This document shows positions 1-8,721 of a stretch of 64,000 nt of DNA, piece by piece (the first letter of the stretch is position 1; every line of letters begins with the position of its first letter). The stretch lies in assembly GCF_004339525.1 (NCBI RefSeq), contig NZ_SMGE01000001.1:3782001-3846000 (forward strand), in the 5' to 3' direction. The notes beneath the pieces were generated by a model. That model had not been told where the DNA came from. It ran no database searches and worked only from the letters and a program-made list of their open reading frames with translations. Origin of the DNA: Flavobacterium sp. 90. Its GTDB lineage: Bacteria > Bacteroidota > Bacteroidia > Flavobacteriales > Flavobacteriaceae. Position numbers and translations under genes: made by a program.

Positions 1-212
1 TGCATCCGTTATTATTTTTGAGCTCAACATTATTAGGGATCTTAATTGTATCAAGTTTTCCGGTATTGTTTTACGCTAAAAGATACAATCTTGCAGATTC
101 GCTTTGGGCATATTCTTATAGTGTTTTCTACACCTTCAGTTTATTCTGGATAACACCTTATGCCATTGTTACCGCCAATAAAAGAGGCTGGTTGACACGT
201 GGTTTAGTCTAA
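1..212 (+). CDS. C-terminal end of a family 2 glycosyltransferase (partial)
   Basis: The frame is open from the window edge (first full codon at 3) and stops at 210-212, so only the last 70 residues are present. They contain two hydrophobic membrane segments and end in the W..PYA.VT...GWLTR pattern seen at the C-terminus of processive polysaccharide synthases of the PgaC/hyaluronan synthase type. In that family the C-terminal helices form part of the channel next to the catalytic domain, which lies outside this window. The TTG at 18 is internal and not a start. A clear terminator follows at 256-286. Family assignment rests on this short tail only, so substrate and product are unknown. Confidence 0.6.
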   Translation, partial: HPLLFLSSTLLGILIVSSFPVLFYAKRYNLADSLWAYSYSVFYTFSLFWITPYAIVTANKRGWLTRGLV

Positions 213-255
213 AAATAATTGTAATTAAAAAAATAGAATTGATTTGTTTTTTTGC

Positions 256-286
256 AACTCCTGTTCCTACGAGCAGGAGTTTTTTT
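256..286 (+). terminator. Rho-independent terminator
   Basis: ACTCCTG (257-263) pairs with CAGGAGT (274-280) and is followed by a run of T. It ends the transcript of the partial glycosyltransferase. Confidence 0.8.
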
Positions 287-330
287 ATGCACTAAAACGT
301 CGACATAATTTTTTTTAGGAGCTAATCCCG

Positions 331-420
331 CTATCCATTCCAATCTTTTGTTGCTCCTGATAGCTATCGGGACCGCAACAAAAGGATTTCCACTTCTATC
401 GGGGCTAGGGCAATCATTTT
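331..420. repeat. Imperfect inverted repeat, intergenic
   Basis: ATCTTTTGTTGC near 342-353 pairs with GCAACAAAAGGAT near 374-386 around a loop containing GATAGCTATCGGGA, itself partly palindromic. No gene lies between 213 and 672; this element and the palindrome at 555-587 are the only structure I see there. It looks like an interspersed intergenic repeat, but copy number elsewhere cannot be checked from this window. Confidence 0.5.
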
Positions 421-554
421 CAGAATAATACTTTCGTAAACAATCATATTATATTTCAGTCATAGCCCGTGGTTTCAACCATGGGAAACGAATCATAATA
501 GTCATACCCAATTCTATATTTTGTACCAGTTTTTTAAGTTGTTGATCGCGTTCT

Positions 555-587
555 AAACCCGACAGGTTTTAAAAACCTGTCGGGTTT
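555..587. repeat. Perfect 16-bp palindrome
   Basis: AAACCCGACAGGTTTT is followed, after one base, by its exact reverse complement. It could be a REP-like element or a bidirectional terminator without a long T run. It lies 40 bp upstream of the TetR operator. Confidence 0.6.
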
Positions 588-626
588 GTCGATGAAAATA
601 ATTTCGATAAAAAAAAATAAATAAAA

Positions 627-657
627 GAATGTTCATTCATTTATTATTTTATCTTTG
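627..657 (+). promoter_or_regulatory. Promoter and TetR-type operator of the efflux operon
   Basis: GAATG-TT-CATTC (627-638) is a perfect inverted repeat of the size bound by TetR/AcrR dimers. It lies about where the -33 element would be, and is followed by TATCTTTG (650-657), a perfect TAnnTTTG -7 box of the Bacteroidota type. A start near 664 leaves a very short leader before the ATG at 673. The arrangement suggests autorepression of the TetR-MFS operon. Confidence 0.65.
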
Positions 658-672
658 TCAAAAATAATCAGT

Positions 673-1269
673 ATGAGAGTAAGAGATGTTGACAAAGAAA
701 AATTGGTAATCGAAACCGCAATTGATCAAATTGTACGTGACGGATTTCAAGGTTTCAGTATGAACAAGCTCGCGAAGGCGTGTTCTATTTCTGTTGGCAC
801 GCTCTACATTTATTACAAAGACAAGGATGATTTGATTCAGAAAATAGGTGCCATTATCGCTCTGAAATTTTTTACCAGTACAGTAAAAGATTTTGCGCCC
901 GAAATGTCATTTGAGGAAGGTTTATGGAGACAGTGGGAAAACCGCGCCAACTTTACCATGAAATATCCGAAAGAAGTTGCATTTTTTGAGATCATAAAAC
1001 ATTCGCCTCATTCAGAAGCTATTCTGGATTCTATTAAAGAGTTTGCAGATTTTAGAAAGATTATGAGTGAGTTTATTGACAATGGACTTCGTAAAAAAGA
1101 AATTGTCCCAATGACATTTGAGGCTTTTTGGTCAGTGGCTTACGGACCTTTATACACATTGTTGAATATGCATACTGAAGGTAAGAGTATGGGAGGAAAA
1201 CCATTTAAACTTACCAGAGAGATTATGAAAGAAGCTTTTAAGAGTACAGTTAAAGGACTAAAACCATGA
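673..1269 (+). CDS. TetR/AcrR family transcriptional regulator
   Basis: About 198 residues. The N-terminal third has a TetR helix-turn-helix (residues about 15-60, with the GFQGFSMNKLAKACSISVGTLYIYYKDKDDL core, here split by the usual turn), followed by a helical ligand and dimerisation domain. The ATG at 673 is preferred over the in-frame TTG at 655 because a -7 box occupies 650-657. It is the first gene of a three-gene operon with a small HMA-like protein and an MFS transporter, and a palindromic operator lies just upstream. By family logic it represses the operon until an exported compound binds. The ligand cannot be read from sequence. Confidence 0.85.
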   Translation: MRVRDVDKEKLVIETAIDQIVRDGFQGFSMNKLAKACSISVGTLYIYYKDKDDLIQKIGAIIALKFFTSTVKDFAPEMSFEEGLWRQWENRANFTMKYPKEVAFFEIIKHSPHSEAILDSIKEFADFRKIMSEFIDNGLRKKEIVPMTFEAFWSVAYGPLYTLLNMHTEGKSMGGKPFKLTREIMKEAFKSTVKGLKP

Positions 1270-1275
1270 AAAATT

Positions 1276-1503
1276 ATGGAAACGAATTTGAATACAATAC
1301 ACATTTTCAAAACAAATATTAAACAAATCAATCCAGATTGCGATATGCACAGAACACTGGATAATCATTCGGATATACAACAATGGAGCATCGATCACGA
1401 AGATGTTGATTGCGTGCTTCGCGTAGTATCGAATGTATTAAAACCTGACGCCATTATCGAGATGATCAACGAATTTGGTCACGAATGTCAGGAATTATCA
1501 TAA
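1276..1503 (+). CDS. Small HMA-like fold protein
   Basis: 75 residues, starting 6 bp after the TetR stop. The pattern of an N-terminal strand (IHIFKTNI), a W-x-D-x-x-D strand (QQWSIDHEDVDCVLRVV) and a final helix (IIEMINEFGHECQEL) fits the small ferredoxin-like HMA domain proteins common in Bacteroidota. There is no CxxC metal site, so it is unlikely to be a classical copper chaperone. Function is unknown. Its place between the regulator and the MFS pump makes it part of the same transcription unit. Confidence 0.6.
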   Translation: METNLNTIHIFKTNIKQINPDCDMHRTLDNHSDIQQWSIDHEDVDCVLRVVSNVLKPDAIIEMINEFGHECQELS

Positions 1504-1525
1504 TTTAAAAAAATAACCAGTTTAT

Positions 1526-2773
1526 ATGAAAAAAACATCGGGGGATAGCCCCAAATTTACGTCACACGAAATTATCATTATCGCCATTCTTGCATTCTTG
1601 CAGTTTACGGTAATTCTTGATTTTGTTGTGATTTCTCCACTAGGAGATATTTTAATGAAAACACTTAATATGACTACGGCAAATTTTGGTTTTGCTGTTT
1701 CTGCTTATGCTTTTAGTGCCGGAATTTCCGGACTTTTGGCCGCAGGTTTCGCAGATAAATTTGACCGAAAAAAACTCTTGATTTTCTTTTATACAGGATT
1801 TATTGCAGGTACCATTTTCTGTGCGCTTTCTACAAGTTACGAAATGTTGCTTTTAGCACGTATCGTTACCGGACTTTTTGGTGGAGTAATTGGTTCCGTT
1901 TCATTAGCAATCGTAACCGATTTATTTGTCATTCATCAAAGAGGTCGTGTTATGGGATTTATCCAAATGGCATATGCAGCAAGTCAGATTTTAGGAATAC
2001 CAATTGGACTATATTGCGCTAATCATTGGGGATGGCATTCTTCTTTTTTAATGATCGCTAGTTTAGGAGTACTAATTCTTGTTGCCATTATAACACAAAT
2101 GCAGGCAATTAATAAACACTTAGAACTGCAATTAGACAAAAGTCCGTTTTTGCATCTTTGGCATACTTTGAGCAATAAACAATATCAAATTGGTTTTGCA
2201 TCTATTGCATTTCTTTCGATAGGAGGTTTTATGTTACAGCCTTTCGGAAGTGCATTTCTAGTGAATAATATCCATATTAGTCAGCTAGAATTGCCAATGG
2301 TATTTTTCTTTACAGGACTTTCGGTACTTTTTATAATGCCACTTGTTGGAAAATTAAGCGACAAAGTAAGCAAGTTCAAATTATTTGCAGCAGGTTCAGT
2401 GCTTTCTGTAATTATGATTATAATCTACACGAACTTAACTCCAATTCCACTTTGGGAAGTTGTAGTGCTAAATATGATCCTATTTATGGGAATCATGAGC
2501 CGTATGATTCCGGCAACAACATTAAATACTGGAATTCCTGAAATGAAAGATCGTGGCGCTTACATGTCGATATCATCCTCCTTACAACAAATTGCAGGTG
2601 GAATCGCAGCGGTTTGTGCCGGATTTATTGTACATCAGGAAACAAAAACTTCTCCAATCGAGAATTATGATATACTAGGATATGTAATTGCGGTAATTAC
2701 ACTTTTATCAGTATTTCTAATCTGGAGAGTAAATCAATTAGTACAATCAAAAGATAAAGATTTTAAAGAATAA
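1526..2773 (+). CDS. MFS efflux transporter (arabinose-efflux-permease-like)
   Basis: 415 residues with about 12 hydrophobic segments in the two-times-six arrangement of the major facilitator superfamily. The loop 2-3 motif A is visible as GFADKFDRKK at residues 74-83. It starts 22 bp after the preceding small gene and the operon ends at a strong terminator. With the TetR regulator upstream, the likely role is proton-driven export of a toxic compound or signal across the inner membrane. The substrate is unknown. Length and topology are normal for the family. Confidence 0.85.
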   Translation: MKKTSGDSPKFTSHEIIIIAILAFLQFTVILDFVVISPLGDILMKTLNMTTANFGFAVSAYAFSAGISGLLAAGFADKFDRKKLLIFFYTGFIAGTIFCALSTSYEMLLLARIVTGLFGGVIGSVSLAIVTDLFVIHQRGRVMGFIQMAYAASQILGIPIGLYCANHWGWHSSFLMIASLGVLILVAIITQMQAINKHLELQLDKSPFLHLWHTLSNKQYQIGFASIAFLSIGGFMLQPFGSAFLVNNIHISQLELPMVFFFTGLSVLFIMPLVGKLSDKVSKFKLFAAGSVLSVIMIIIYTNLTPIPLWEVVVLNMILFMGIMSRMIPATTLNTGIPEMKDRGAYMSISSSLQQIAGGIAAVCAGFIVHQETKTSPIENYDILGYVIAVITLLSVFLIWRVNQLVQSKDKDFKE

Positions 2774-2803
2774 AAACATTCTTCATTATCGATTCGAATA
2801 TCT

Positions 2804-2839
2804 AAAACCTTGTGAAATTTCTATTTTACAAGGTTTTTT
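2804..2839 (+). terminator. Rho-independent terminator after the MFS gene
   Basis: AAAACCTTGT (2804-2813) pairs with ACAAGGTTTT (2828-2837) followed by T residues. Confidence 0.8.
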
Positions 2840-2943
2840 CATGAAAGATAAAGACTTGTTATTGAGTGTTTTATTTGTGATTAATAAGTCTTATTGTGTT
2901 GTTTTGTAGTTTTTTAAGGTAGTTTTTATTTTCATGTCCAATG

Positions 2944-2951
2944 TAAATTTG
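2944..2951 (+). promoter_or_regulatory. -7 box upstream of the L,D-transpeptidase-like gene
   Basis: TAAATTTG matches TAnnTTTG perfectly and would give a leader of about 100 nt. No clear -33 TTTG at the standard distance, so moderate support. Confidence 0.45.
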
Positions 2952-3056
2952 CAGACTGAAATTAAAATCTAAACAATAGTTGATATTCTGTTTTGTAAAA
3001 CGATTGAAGTTGTTTTATAAACATCAAAATTGTTCTGATTTTTAAACTGCATTTTT

Positions 3057-3656
3057 ATGAAAACATTGAATCTAATCTTATTTTTTACAATATCTTTTTT
3101 TGGCGGAATAAAAGAATACAACACAAATAGTTTGCTTTCAGAAGCCGAATTGGAGCGATTTAATAGTCAGGTGACCGAAGTGAAAACAATGATTCACGCT
3201 AAAAGTAATTACAACACTAAAATTGCTTTTTTTGTGGATATGAAAATCAAGTCCGGCAAAAACAGATTTTTTGTTTACGACTTAGAAAATGGTAAAATTC
3301 TCGATCAGGGACTTGTCGCCAACGGTTCCGGTTCTGAAACTAATGTTAGAGGAGATTTAAAATTTAGTAACGAACCCAATTCAAAAAGTACTTCGTTAGG
3401 TAAATATGTTGTCGGGAAATCTTATAAAGGAATGTTTGGCAAATCGTATAAATTATCTGGTTTGGAAGAAACGAATAGTAATGCAATTATGCGTGCAATC
3501 GTTTTACATCCTTATTCAGCCGTTCCCGAAGAAGAGCAGGATTATTATATTTCGAATAGTAAAGGATGTCCAATGGTAAGCGAAAAATTCTTTAAAAGAC
3601 TCGAGAAAATAATTGATGGTTCTAAAACGAGTATAGTTTTGAATGTTTATTATTAA
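3057..3656 (+). CDS. Murein L,D-transpeptidase catalytic domain family protein
   Basis: 199 residues with a hydrophobic N-terminus consistent with export. The second half carries RAIVLHPY (His151) and SKGCPMV (Cys171), the His and Cys of the YkuD_2-type L,D-transpeptidase family found in Bacteroidota. By family knowledge such enzymes act on peptidoglycan stem peptides in the periplasm. The usual HGxxxxxxxG-ShGC signature is present only in this variant form (S-K-G-C). It is a single-gene unit with its own -7 box and terminator. Whether it is an active transpeptidase cannot be judged from sequence alone. Confidence 0.75.
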   Translation: MKTLNLILFFTISFFGGIKEYNTNSLLSEAELERFNSQVTEVKTMIHAKSNYNTKIAFFVDMKIKSGKNRFFVYDLENGKILDQGLVANGSGSETNVRGDLKFSNEPNSKSTSLGKYVVGKSYKGMFGKSYKLSGLEETNSNAIMRAIVLHPYSAVPEEEQDYYISNSKGCPMVSEKFFKRLEKIIDGSKTSIVLNVYY

Positions 3657-3668
3657 GGGAATAATGTA

Positions 3669-3699
3669 AAAGCTTGTCGGTTATCGACAAGCTTTTTTT
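3669..3699 (+). terminator. Rho-independent terminator
   Basis: AAGCTTGTCG and CGACAAGCTT form a 10-bp stem around a short loop, followed by seven T residues. Confidence 0.85.
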
Positions 3700-3791
3700 G
3701 TTGTAATTGCTTTTTTATGGCACGCGGATGACGCTGATTGAACGGATTTAAGCGGGATTTATTTTATTTTAGGAAGTGTAATTGTAATCTT

Positions 3792-3891
3792 TGTCATTTC
3801 GACGCAGGAGAAATCACACGCGTAACTCGACAAAGATTGGCTACATACTACACGGAATTTCTTGTGTGATTTCTCCTCCGTCGAAATGACA
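3792..3891. repeat. 28-bp inverted repeat element
   Basis: Arms at about 3792-3819 and 3864-3891 are nearly perfect reverse complements (TGTCATTTCGACG...AAATCACAC) around a 45-bp loop. It occupies most of the gap between two convergent genes and resembles a small non-autonomous or REP-like element. Confidence 0.6.
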
Positions 3892-3916
3892 ATATTGTGT
3901 GTAAATACAATTAATT

Positions 3917-4744
3917 TCAAGAATTCCAGATTCCGGTTTGGGCTGTTTCTTTCGCGTAAGCAGAAAAATCTTTTGCTTTCCTGCCTAAAACTTTTTCGAT
4001 GTCAGAAGTTATGCTTGAATTTCGTCCGTCTAATACTTGTTCGAAAAGATAATTTATTAGCCAAATATGATCTTCGGGAACTTGATATTCCTTTAGCATT
4101 TGTGTGTATTTAGCTAAAGCTAAAGGCTGAAAAGTGATATTTCTGCCAGTAACCTCAGCGATTTCGCTCATGACTTCTTTAAAGGTTAGTAATCTCGGAC
4201 CGGTTAATTCATACGTCTGACCGTTGTGTTTATCGTCTAAAAGTACCAATGTAACAACCTCAGCAATATCATCAGCATCTGTAAAAGGTTCTAATGTTTC
4301 GGCTCTTGGCAAAGCTACAATTCCGGCTAAAATTGGATCCAGGAAAAAGCTTTCGCTAAAGTTTTGGTTGAACCAACTTGCTTGCACAATTGTCCAGTTT
4401 TTTGCATTTCGTTTTACTGCTTCTTCACAAAGTTGCGCTTCTTTTTCGCCTCTTCCAGAAAGTAAAACGACTTTTCGGACGCCTGATTTTGTGGCAAGAC
4501 GAGTAAAATTCTCAATTGAATCTTCGGCTGAAGGAATTGCCAAATCTGGCTGAAAAGTAATATAAACCGAATCAATATCCTGAAGAACGGCTTCCCAGGT
4601 TTCTGGTTTTTCCCAATCAAAAGGAATTTTCTCATTTCGGGAACCTAAACGAATTTCGATATTGGCAATTTTTTCTAATCTTTCGACTACTCTGCGTCCA
4701 GTTTTCCCATTAGAACCCAAGACTAAAATTTTGTGTTTGTTCAT
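3917..4744 (-). CDS. NmrA-like NAD(P)-binding oxidoreductase
   Basis: 275 residues with an N-terminal Rossmann motif (VLGSNGKTGRRV, glycines at 10, 13 and 16) typical of NmrA/atypical SDR proteins, and a later YELTGPRLLTFKEV segment that is also typical of this family. Such proteins bind NAD(P) and act as quinone oxidoreductase-like enzymes or redox-sensing regulators. The Tyr-x-x-x-Lys catalytic pair is not evident. It lies downstream of and in the same direction as an AraC regulator, 73 bp away, with its own plausible promoter in the gap. Substrate unknown. Confidence 0.75.
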   Translation of the reverse strand: MNKHKILVLGSNGKTGRRVVERLEKIANIEIRLGSRNEKIPFDWEKPETWEAVLQDIDSVYITFQPDLAIPSAEDSIENFTRLATKSGVRKVVLLSGRGEKEAQLCEEAVKRNAKNWTIVQASWFNQNFSESFFLDPILAGIVALPRAETLEPFTDADDIAEVVTLVLLDDKHNGQTYELTGPRLLTFKEVMSEIAEVTGRNITFQPLALAKYTQMLKEYQVPEDHIWLINYLFEQVLDGRNSSITSDIEKVLGRKAKDFSAYAKETAQTGIWNS

Positions 4745-4816
4745 GTCAATAGTTTTTTAATTGATTATTGACACAAAGTTGCAGCCATTATAAACAAATC
4801 ATTTGTCTGAAAAGAA

Positions 4817-5695
4817 TTATGATTTGTTTGAAAGGAACTGTTGCCGAACTTCATTGGGACGCATTCCGAATTTCTTGTGAAATGCATTCGAAAACGAACT
4901 TAAACTTTCGTAGCCAACTTCCCAAGCTGATTCTTGTACGGTTCTTTCGCTTTCGCGGAGTAATTCGTATGCTTTATGAAGTCGTTCTTCCTGAACATAT
5001 TTAAAAACCGGAATGCCAAATAATTCCTTGAAGTTCTTTTTGAGTTTGTTACTATTCAAACCTACCATTTGAGATAATTGCGTAATCGAAGGAGGTTTCG
5101 AATAACTATTAGTTACAATTTCTTTGGCTTTATAAAGTTTGTTTTTGTCTGTTTCCGAAAAGTCAATTTTGGTTCCTGTGGTTAAAAGAGCATAAAAATG
5201 TGCCAATAATTCATTGATCTGGCTTTTTAAAAACAACAATCTTGTATTTCCTGTATAAGAAGTATTAAAGATTTTCTGAACCGCCAATTGCATATCAAGC
5301 GTCATATAAAAGGAGGGACCTTCGACAAAATGTTCTTTCGGATTTAGTAAGTCCGGAAGATGCTTTTCAAAAATTTCTTTTTCGGCCTCAGGCAAAGAAT
5401 GAAGATGTTTAGGTTTCGTAAAAATACTAATCGATTGTAACGGTTTATCGGGTTCGATTTTATGGGAGAATTCTACTTTTTGATTTCCAAAGAAACAAAT
5501 TGCCAAACCTGTTGTGTTCGTCAAATATTTGGTTTGATTGTTATGTTTGATTTCTAGTTCGACATTGCCAGAACCGTAAAAAGCAAACCCAACGGCGTCA
5601 CCATCAATTTCACACTTCTGAACAAAAGTTTTAGAAGTATTCGATTGTTCGATTAAAACAATAAAGTCATTTAATTCTATGATATCTGTTGTCAT
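4817..5695 (-). CDS. AraC family transcriptional regulator
   Basis: 292 residues. The C-terminal 100 residues hold the double helix-turn-helix of AraC/XylS proteins (SITQLSQMVGLNSNKLKKNF and the second helix pair ending in the FSNAFHKKFGMRPNEVRQ signature). The N-terminal 190 residues are a ligand or dimerisation domain I do not recognise. It probably controls the adjacent NmrA-like gene. There is no strong terminator between the two, so they may be partly co-transcribed. Confidence 0.85.
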   Translation of the reverse strand: MTTDIIELNDFIVLIEQSNTSKTFVQKCEIDGDAVGFAFYGSGNVELEIKHNNQTKYLTNTTGLAICFFGNQKVEFSHKIEPDKPLQSISIFTKPKHLHSLPEAEKEIFEKHLPDLLNPKEHFVEGPSFYMTLDMQLAVQKIFNTSYTGNTRLLFLKSQINELLAHFYALLTTGTKIDFSETDKNKLYKAKEIVTNSYSKPPSITQLSQMVGLNSNKLKKNFKELFGIPVFKYVQEERLHKAYELLRESERTVQESAWEVGYESLSSFSNAFHKKFGMRPNEVRQQFLSNKS

Positions 5696-5780
5696 TGGTT
5701 TTTAGATATTTGACTACAAAAAGTATGAAAAGTTACCATTTATTTTTAATTCGGTATTTATGATGATTGAAGTTTTATAA

Positions 5781-6004
5781 AGAAACGTTGTTACAATACA
5801 AAAACCTGTGGAGTTATAAATATAAAGGATGAATTTAACCGCAAAGTTCGCAAAGATTTAATTTTACTTTACGCAAATAGAAAACACAAAGATTCGCAAA
5901 GCTAGATCAACACAAAGCTTTGCGAACTTTGCGGTTAAAATGATTATTCAATGCAAAATATTTTATGTTTCTCCGCAGGTTTTTGTATTGTACCAACGTT
6001 TCCT
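5781..6004. repeat. Nested inverted-repeat element (MITE-like)
   Basis: Outer arms of 33-34 bp (5781-5813 and 5971-6004) are near-perfect reverse complements, and inner arms of 22 bp (5834-5855 and 5918-5939) are perfect ones. There is no coding capacity. The terminal inverted repeats and about 224 bp size fit a miniature mobile or REP-like element. It fills the gap between the AraC gene and the next operon. Confidence 0.65.
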
Positions 6005-6016
6005 ATATTGATTAAA

Positions 6017-6053
6017 AATAAAAAGGGAATAGTTCTGAAACTATTCCCTTTTG
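6017..6053 (-). terminator. Terminator of the lipoprotein operon
   Basis: AAAAGGGAATAG and CTATTCCCTTTT form a 12-bp stem; the minus-strand side is followed by an A/T-rich run. It lies just after the stop of the beta-propeller lipoprotein. Confidence 0.75.
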
Positions 6054-6078
6054 AGTATTGAAAACTAATAAATTGAGT

Positions 6079-7086
6079 CTATTTGTGCTCTGTAATATTA
6101 GATTGATTCAGCTTAATAATTCGTATTTTTTTGTTTGTATTATCAGACAAGAAAAGGCGATCGTTAAGTTGCGCTGTACTAACAATTGTTCCAAAAGGAT
6201 TTTGTCCCATAATGTCAGAAGCATTCACTCTTGCGTTGTATTTTTTATCTAAAAACTCCCCTTTAGGATAAAGACGTAAATAATTTACACTTCCAATATT
6301 TTCAGATGTAATTGCCCAATCTTTACTAAAATTGATGGCAATAGGCTTGGCATCAAAAGCTGTATTTGTTGGTTTTAAAGGTTCTGTCAACGAAGCTGCA
6401 GCATTAGCTTTAATAGACGCAATTTTATAATACAAATAGCTTTTGGCATCTCTTCCGGCTACTATTAAATTTCCGCTTTCAACATCCAAGGAATAAACCT
6501 GATCATAACCGTTTAAAGTATTTAGTTTGGCAATAGGTTTTAAATTCCAATCGCTGGTTTCTGTAATTTGAGTAGTTTCAAAAACTTTAATTGAGGTTTC
6601 TTTTTCCTTCACGAATACTAATCCGTCTCTAACTACAACACCAAAAACGTGTACAAAAGTTTGCCACCATTGCCCATTTCCAACCGTATTGATTCCTGCA
6701 GTTGTAGCTTCGTCCATCACAAAGAGTCTGGAGTCAACACTTCCAATATAAATGCGGCCATTATCAACGCTAACGGAAGAAAGTTTGGTAAACGGAATTG
6801 TAGTTGTTCCTTTTGTATATGCCGAAATTGTTTTTAGATGTTTTAAGGTCAGAGCGTCAAAGATTTCAAAAACGTCTCCATTACAAACGTACAATTTGTT
6901 GTTTGCAATTGTTATCCCTTGCGGATCTAAGGTTCCTTTTCCGTCTCCAATTTGGGCAGCGGTAATAGAAGCTTCTTCGGTTGGGTAATAATAGCTGGAT
7001 GTTGGTGAGGTATTTTCTTGGTTGTCATCTTTGCTGCAATTGGTAAAAAGGCAAAGTAATGCTATAAAAAAAGGTATTTTGTTCAT
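6079..7086 (-). CDS. Beta-propeller-like lipoprotein
   Basis: 335 residues from the preferred start at 7086 (an upstream in-frame ATG at 7110 would overlap the previous gene and precede a normal signal peptide). The N-terminus MNKIPFFIALLCLFTNC is a lipoprotein signal with the lipidated Cys in FTNC. The body has repeated strands of the form LYVCNGDVFEIFD, IYIGSVDSRLFVMD and LIVAGRDAKSYLY, which fits a blade-repeat propeller like NHL/WD-type lipoproteins. It lies 14 bp after a putative zinc-protease lipoprotein and is probably co-transcribed with it. Function unknown. Confidence 0.65.
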   Translation of the reverse strand: MNKIPFFIALLCLFTNCSKDDNQENTSPTSSYYYPTEEASITAAQIGDGKGTLDPQGITIANNKLYVCNGDVFEIFDALTLKHLKTISAYTKGTTTIPFTKLSSVSVDNGRIYIGSVDSRLFVMDEATTAGINTVGNGQWWQTFVHVFGVVVRDGLVFVKEKETSIKVFETTQITETSDWNLKPIAKLNTLNGYDQVYSLDVESGNLIVAGRDAKSYLYYKIASIKANAAASLTEPLKPTNTAFDAKPIAINFSKDWAITSENIGSVNYLRLYPKGEFLDKKYNARVNASDIMGQNPFGTIVSTAQLNDRLFLSDNTNKKIRIIKLNQSNITEHK

Positions 7087-7100
7087 GATAGTTTTAGTGG

Positions 7101-8339
7101 TTATTTCCATTTTCCTTCTCCTTTATATTTTACTAAAAATGTATTTTTAGGATTAATAGTAAATACAGGTTTTTTGTAAGTACCGGTTAAATAAGTTGTT
7201 TTTGTGTAACTTTTTAAGACATCCGGATCAAGAAAAGGAAGATCATTTAAGTAAATCAGGTATTTATAAAACTCGGTTAACATTTCCTGCTGACCGCCAC
7301 CTTGACCACTATTAGCTAAATTACTACTATGGCTGTAACCGCTATGATGCGAATATTCGTGTGACCAAACCGACATTTCTCCAACCCAATGTCCGGTTAC
7401 ATAACCGGATTCCCATTGCGAAGCTAATGCGCCACCGCCCCAGGCCGAACCTCCGCCAACCATTGCCATATTCAAATTTCGGTTGTCGATGTACGTATTA
7501 TAAGCAGTTTCAATTTGAGCTTTGGTTAAATAATCATAAACACCGTCTACATCTTCGGCATTTCCGTGCCAGTTTAGTGCACCATTAACGGTCTCAGTTC
7601 CGGCTGCTGTGGCTTGTTCTCTTTTGTATCGATCAAAATTCATAAAGGTATCGTAATACAAAGGATGACTTATTGCATAAGAATAATTGATAATCATTGT
7701 AATGGCTTCTTTGGCCAAAACTGGATTCATTGGTAAAAATTTATTAGGATCGTCAGCAGGATTATTAAGGTGGTACTGTGTACTGAATTGTACTAATCGA
7801 TTTGATTTTATCTTTTTGAATTTTTCGAATAAAGGATCACTTGATTCTACTGAAAACTGGATTGCACCAGACGAGAATCCTGAAATTTGATCAATTGTAA
7901 CCGTTTTTCCATCCTCTAATTTGTAATCATGTTTTCCTTTGACTAAAGGAATTTGGTGAAAAGAACGGTGAAAAGCCGGAACTTTAGAAAATTCGTAGAT
8001 TACAAATCGTTTGTCGTAATTGGCTAATTTTGCATAAACTTTTACATCTGTAAGTCCAACTGGGGAATAAAGGGAAATTTGTACAGAATCTTTTCCTTTT
8101 TGGATGACTTGCATCGGCTGATTTACGCGAAACCAACGGTCTTTGTTGTCATACATTTTAGAGGAACTTTCAGCGTCCTCAAACATGGTCATAGGTTTAT
8201 TACCTGCAGGTAAATTTGTTGCGTCGATGCTCGACAGATACTCAGCTTTGTAATTTTCGTCTTTTGAATCGTCGCTGCATCCAACAAGGATTCCTGCGAA
8301 TAATACAAAAGAGAAAAAATAAGAAATGGTTTTTCTCAT
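7101..8339 (-). CDS. Lipoprotein with a metzincin zinc motif (putative metallopeptidase)
   Basis: 412 residues. MRKTISYFFSFVLFAGILVG-C is a lipoprotein signal (Cys21). Residues 327-337 read HEYSHHSGYSH, an exact HExxHxxGxxH, the three-histidine zinc site of metzincin peptidases, followed by a helical C-terminal region. A methionine for the Met-turn is not obvious, so the fold remains open. The upstream 200 residues look like a beta-rich domain. It heads a two-gene operon with a propeller lipoprotein, preceded by a good -7 box. Likely anchored in the outer or inner membrane facing the periplasm or surface; substrate unknown. Confidence 0.6.
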   Translation of the reverse strand: MRKTISYFFSFVLFAGILVGCSDDSKDENYKAEYLSSIDATNLPAGNKPMTMFEDAESSSKMYDNKDRWFRVNQPMQVIQKGKDSVQISLYSPVGLTDVKVYAKLANYDKRFVIYEFSKVPAFHRSFHQIPLVKGKHDYKLEDGKTVTIDQISGFSSGAIQFSVESSDPLFEKFKKIKSNRLVQFSTQYHLNNPADDPNKFLPMNPVLAKEAITMIINYSYAISHPLYYDTFMNFDRYKREQATAAGTETVNGALNWHGNAEDVDGVYDYLTKAQIETAYNTYIDNRNLNMAMVGGGSAWGGGALASQWESGYVTGHWVGEMSVWSHEYSHHSGYSHSSNLANSGQGGGQQEMLTEFYKYLIYLNDLPFLDPDVLKSYTKTTYLTGTYKKPVFTINPKNTFLVKYKGEGKWK

Positions 8340-8377
8340 AAGGTTTGTAGGTTAAATTTGGGATTTTAATTCTAGCA

Positions 8378-8410
8378 CAAAACTATCATTATCCTTGCGG
8401 AAAACAAGAA
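8378..8410 (-). promoter_or_regulatory. Promoter of the metzincin-like lipoprotein operon
   Basis: On the minus strand TAGTTTTG (8385-8378) is a perfect TAnnTTTG -7 box with a TTG about 20 bp upstream, matching the Bacteroidota consensus. The remaining 8411-8661 shows nothing else I can name. Confidence 0.55.
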
Positions 8411-8661
8411 TATTGACAGAAAATTGCTGTTTTAATTTGTTATGTAAGTAAGTTTTTTTAGAATTTTGTTACATTCAAATTGTTCATTTATACCTAATTT
8501 ATTACTAAAGCGAATGTAAAAGAGAATCAGAAAATGGACTTTTAAATTTGGTTAAAAGTGCTTTGAATTTGATTAAAAGTTAAGTGTTTGACTATTTGGA
8601 TATAACTTTATTGGTTGTCAAAACTATTGAAAGGGGCAATTTTTTTTTAATATAAAAGATT

Positions 8662-8694
8662 AAAAGCCCTTTAAATCATTTTAAAGGGCTTTTG
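8662..8694 (-). terminator. Terminator at the end of the tailocin fibre operon
   Basis: AAAAGCCCTTTAAA and TTTAAAGGGCTTTT form a 14-bp stem with T runs on both strands. It marks the left end of the long minus-strand tail operon. Confidence 0.85.
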
Positions 8695-8721
8695 AATAGT
8701 TGTGTTTTATGTGTTTATTTA

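Noticed and set aside
655..672. TTG start of the TetR regulator at 655
   Set aside because: It lies inside a perfect -7 box; the ATG at 673 is better.
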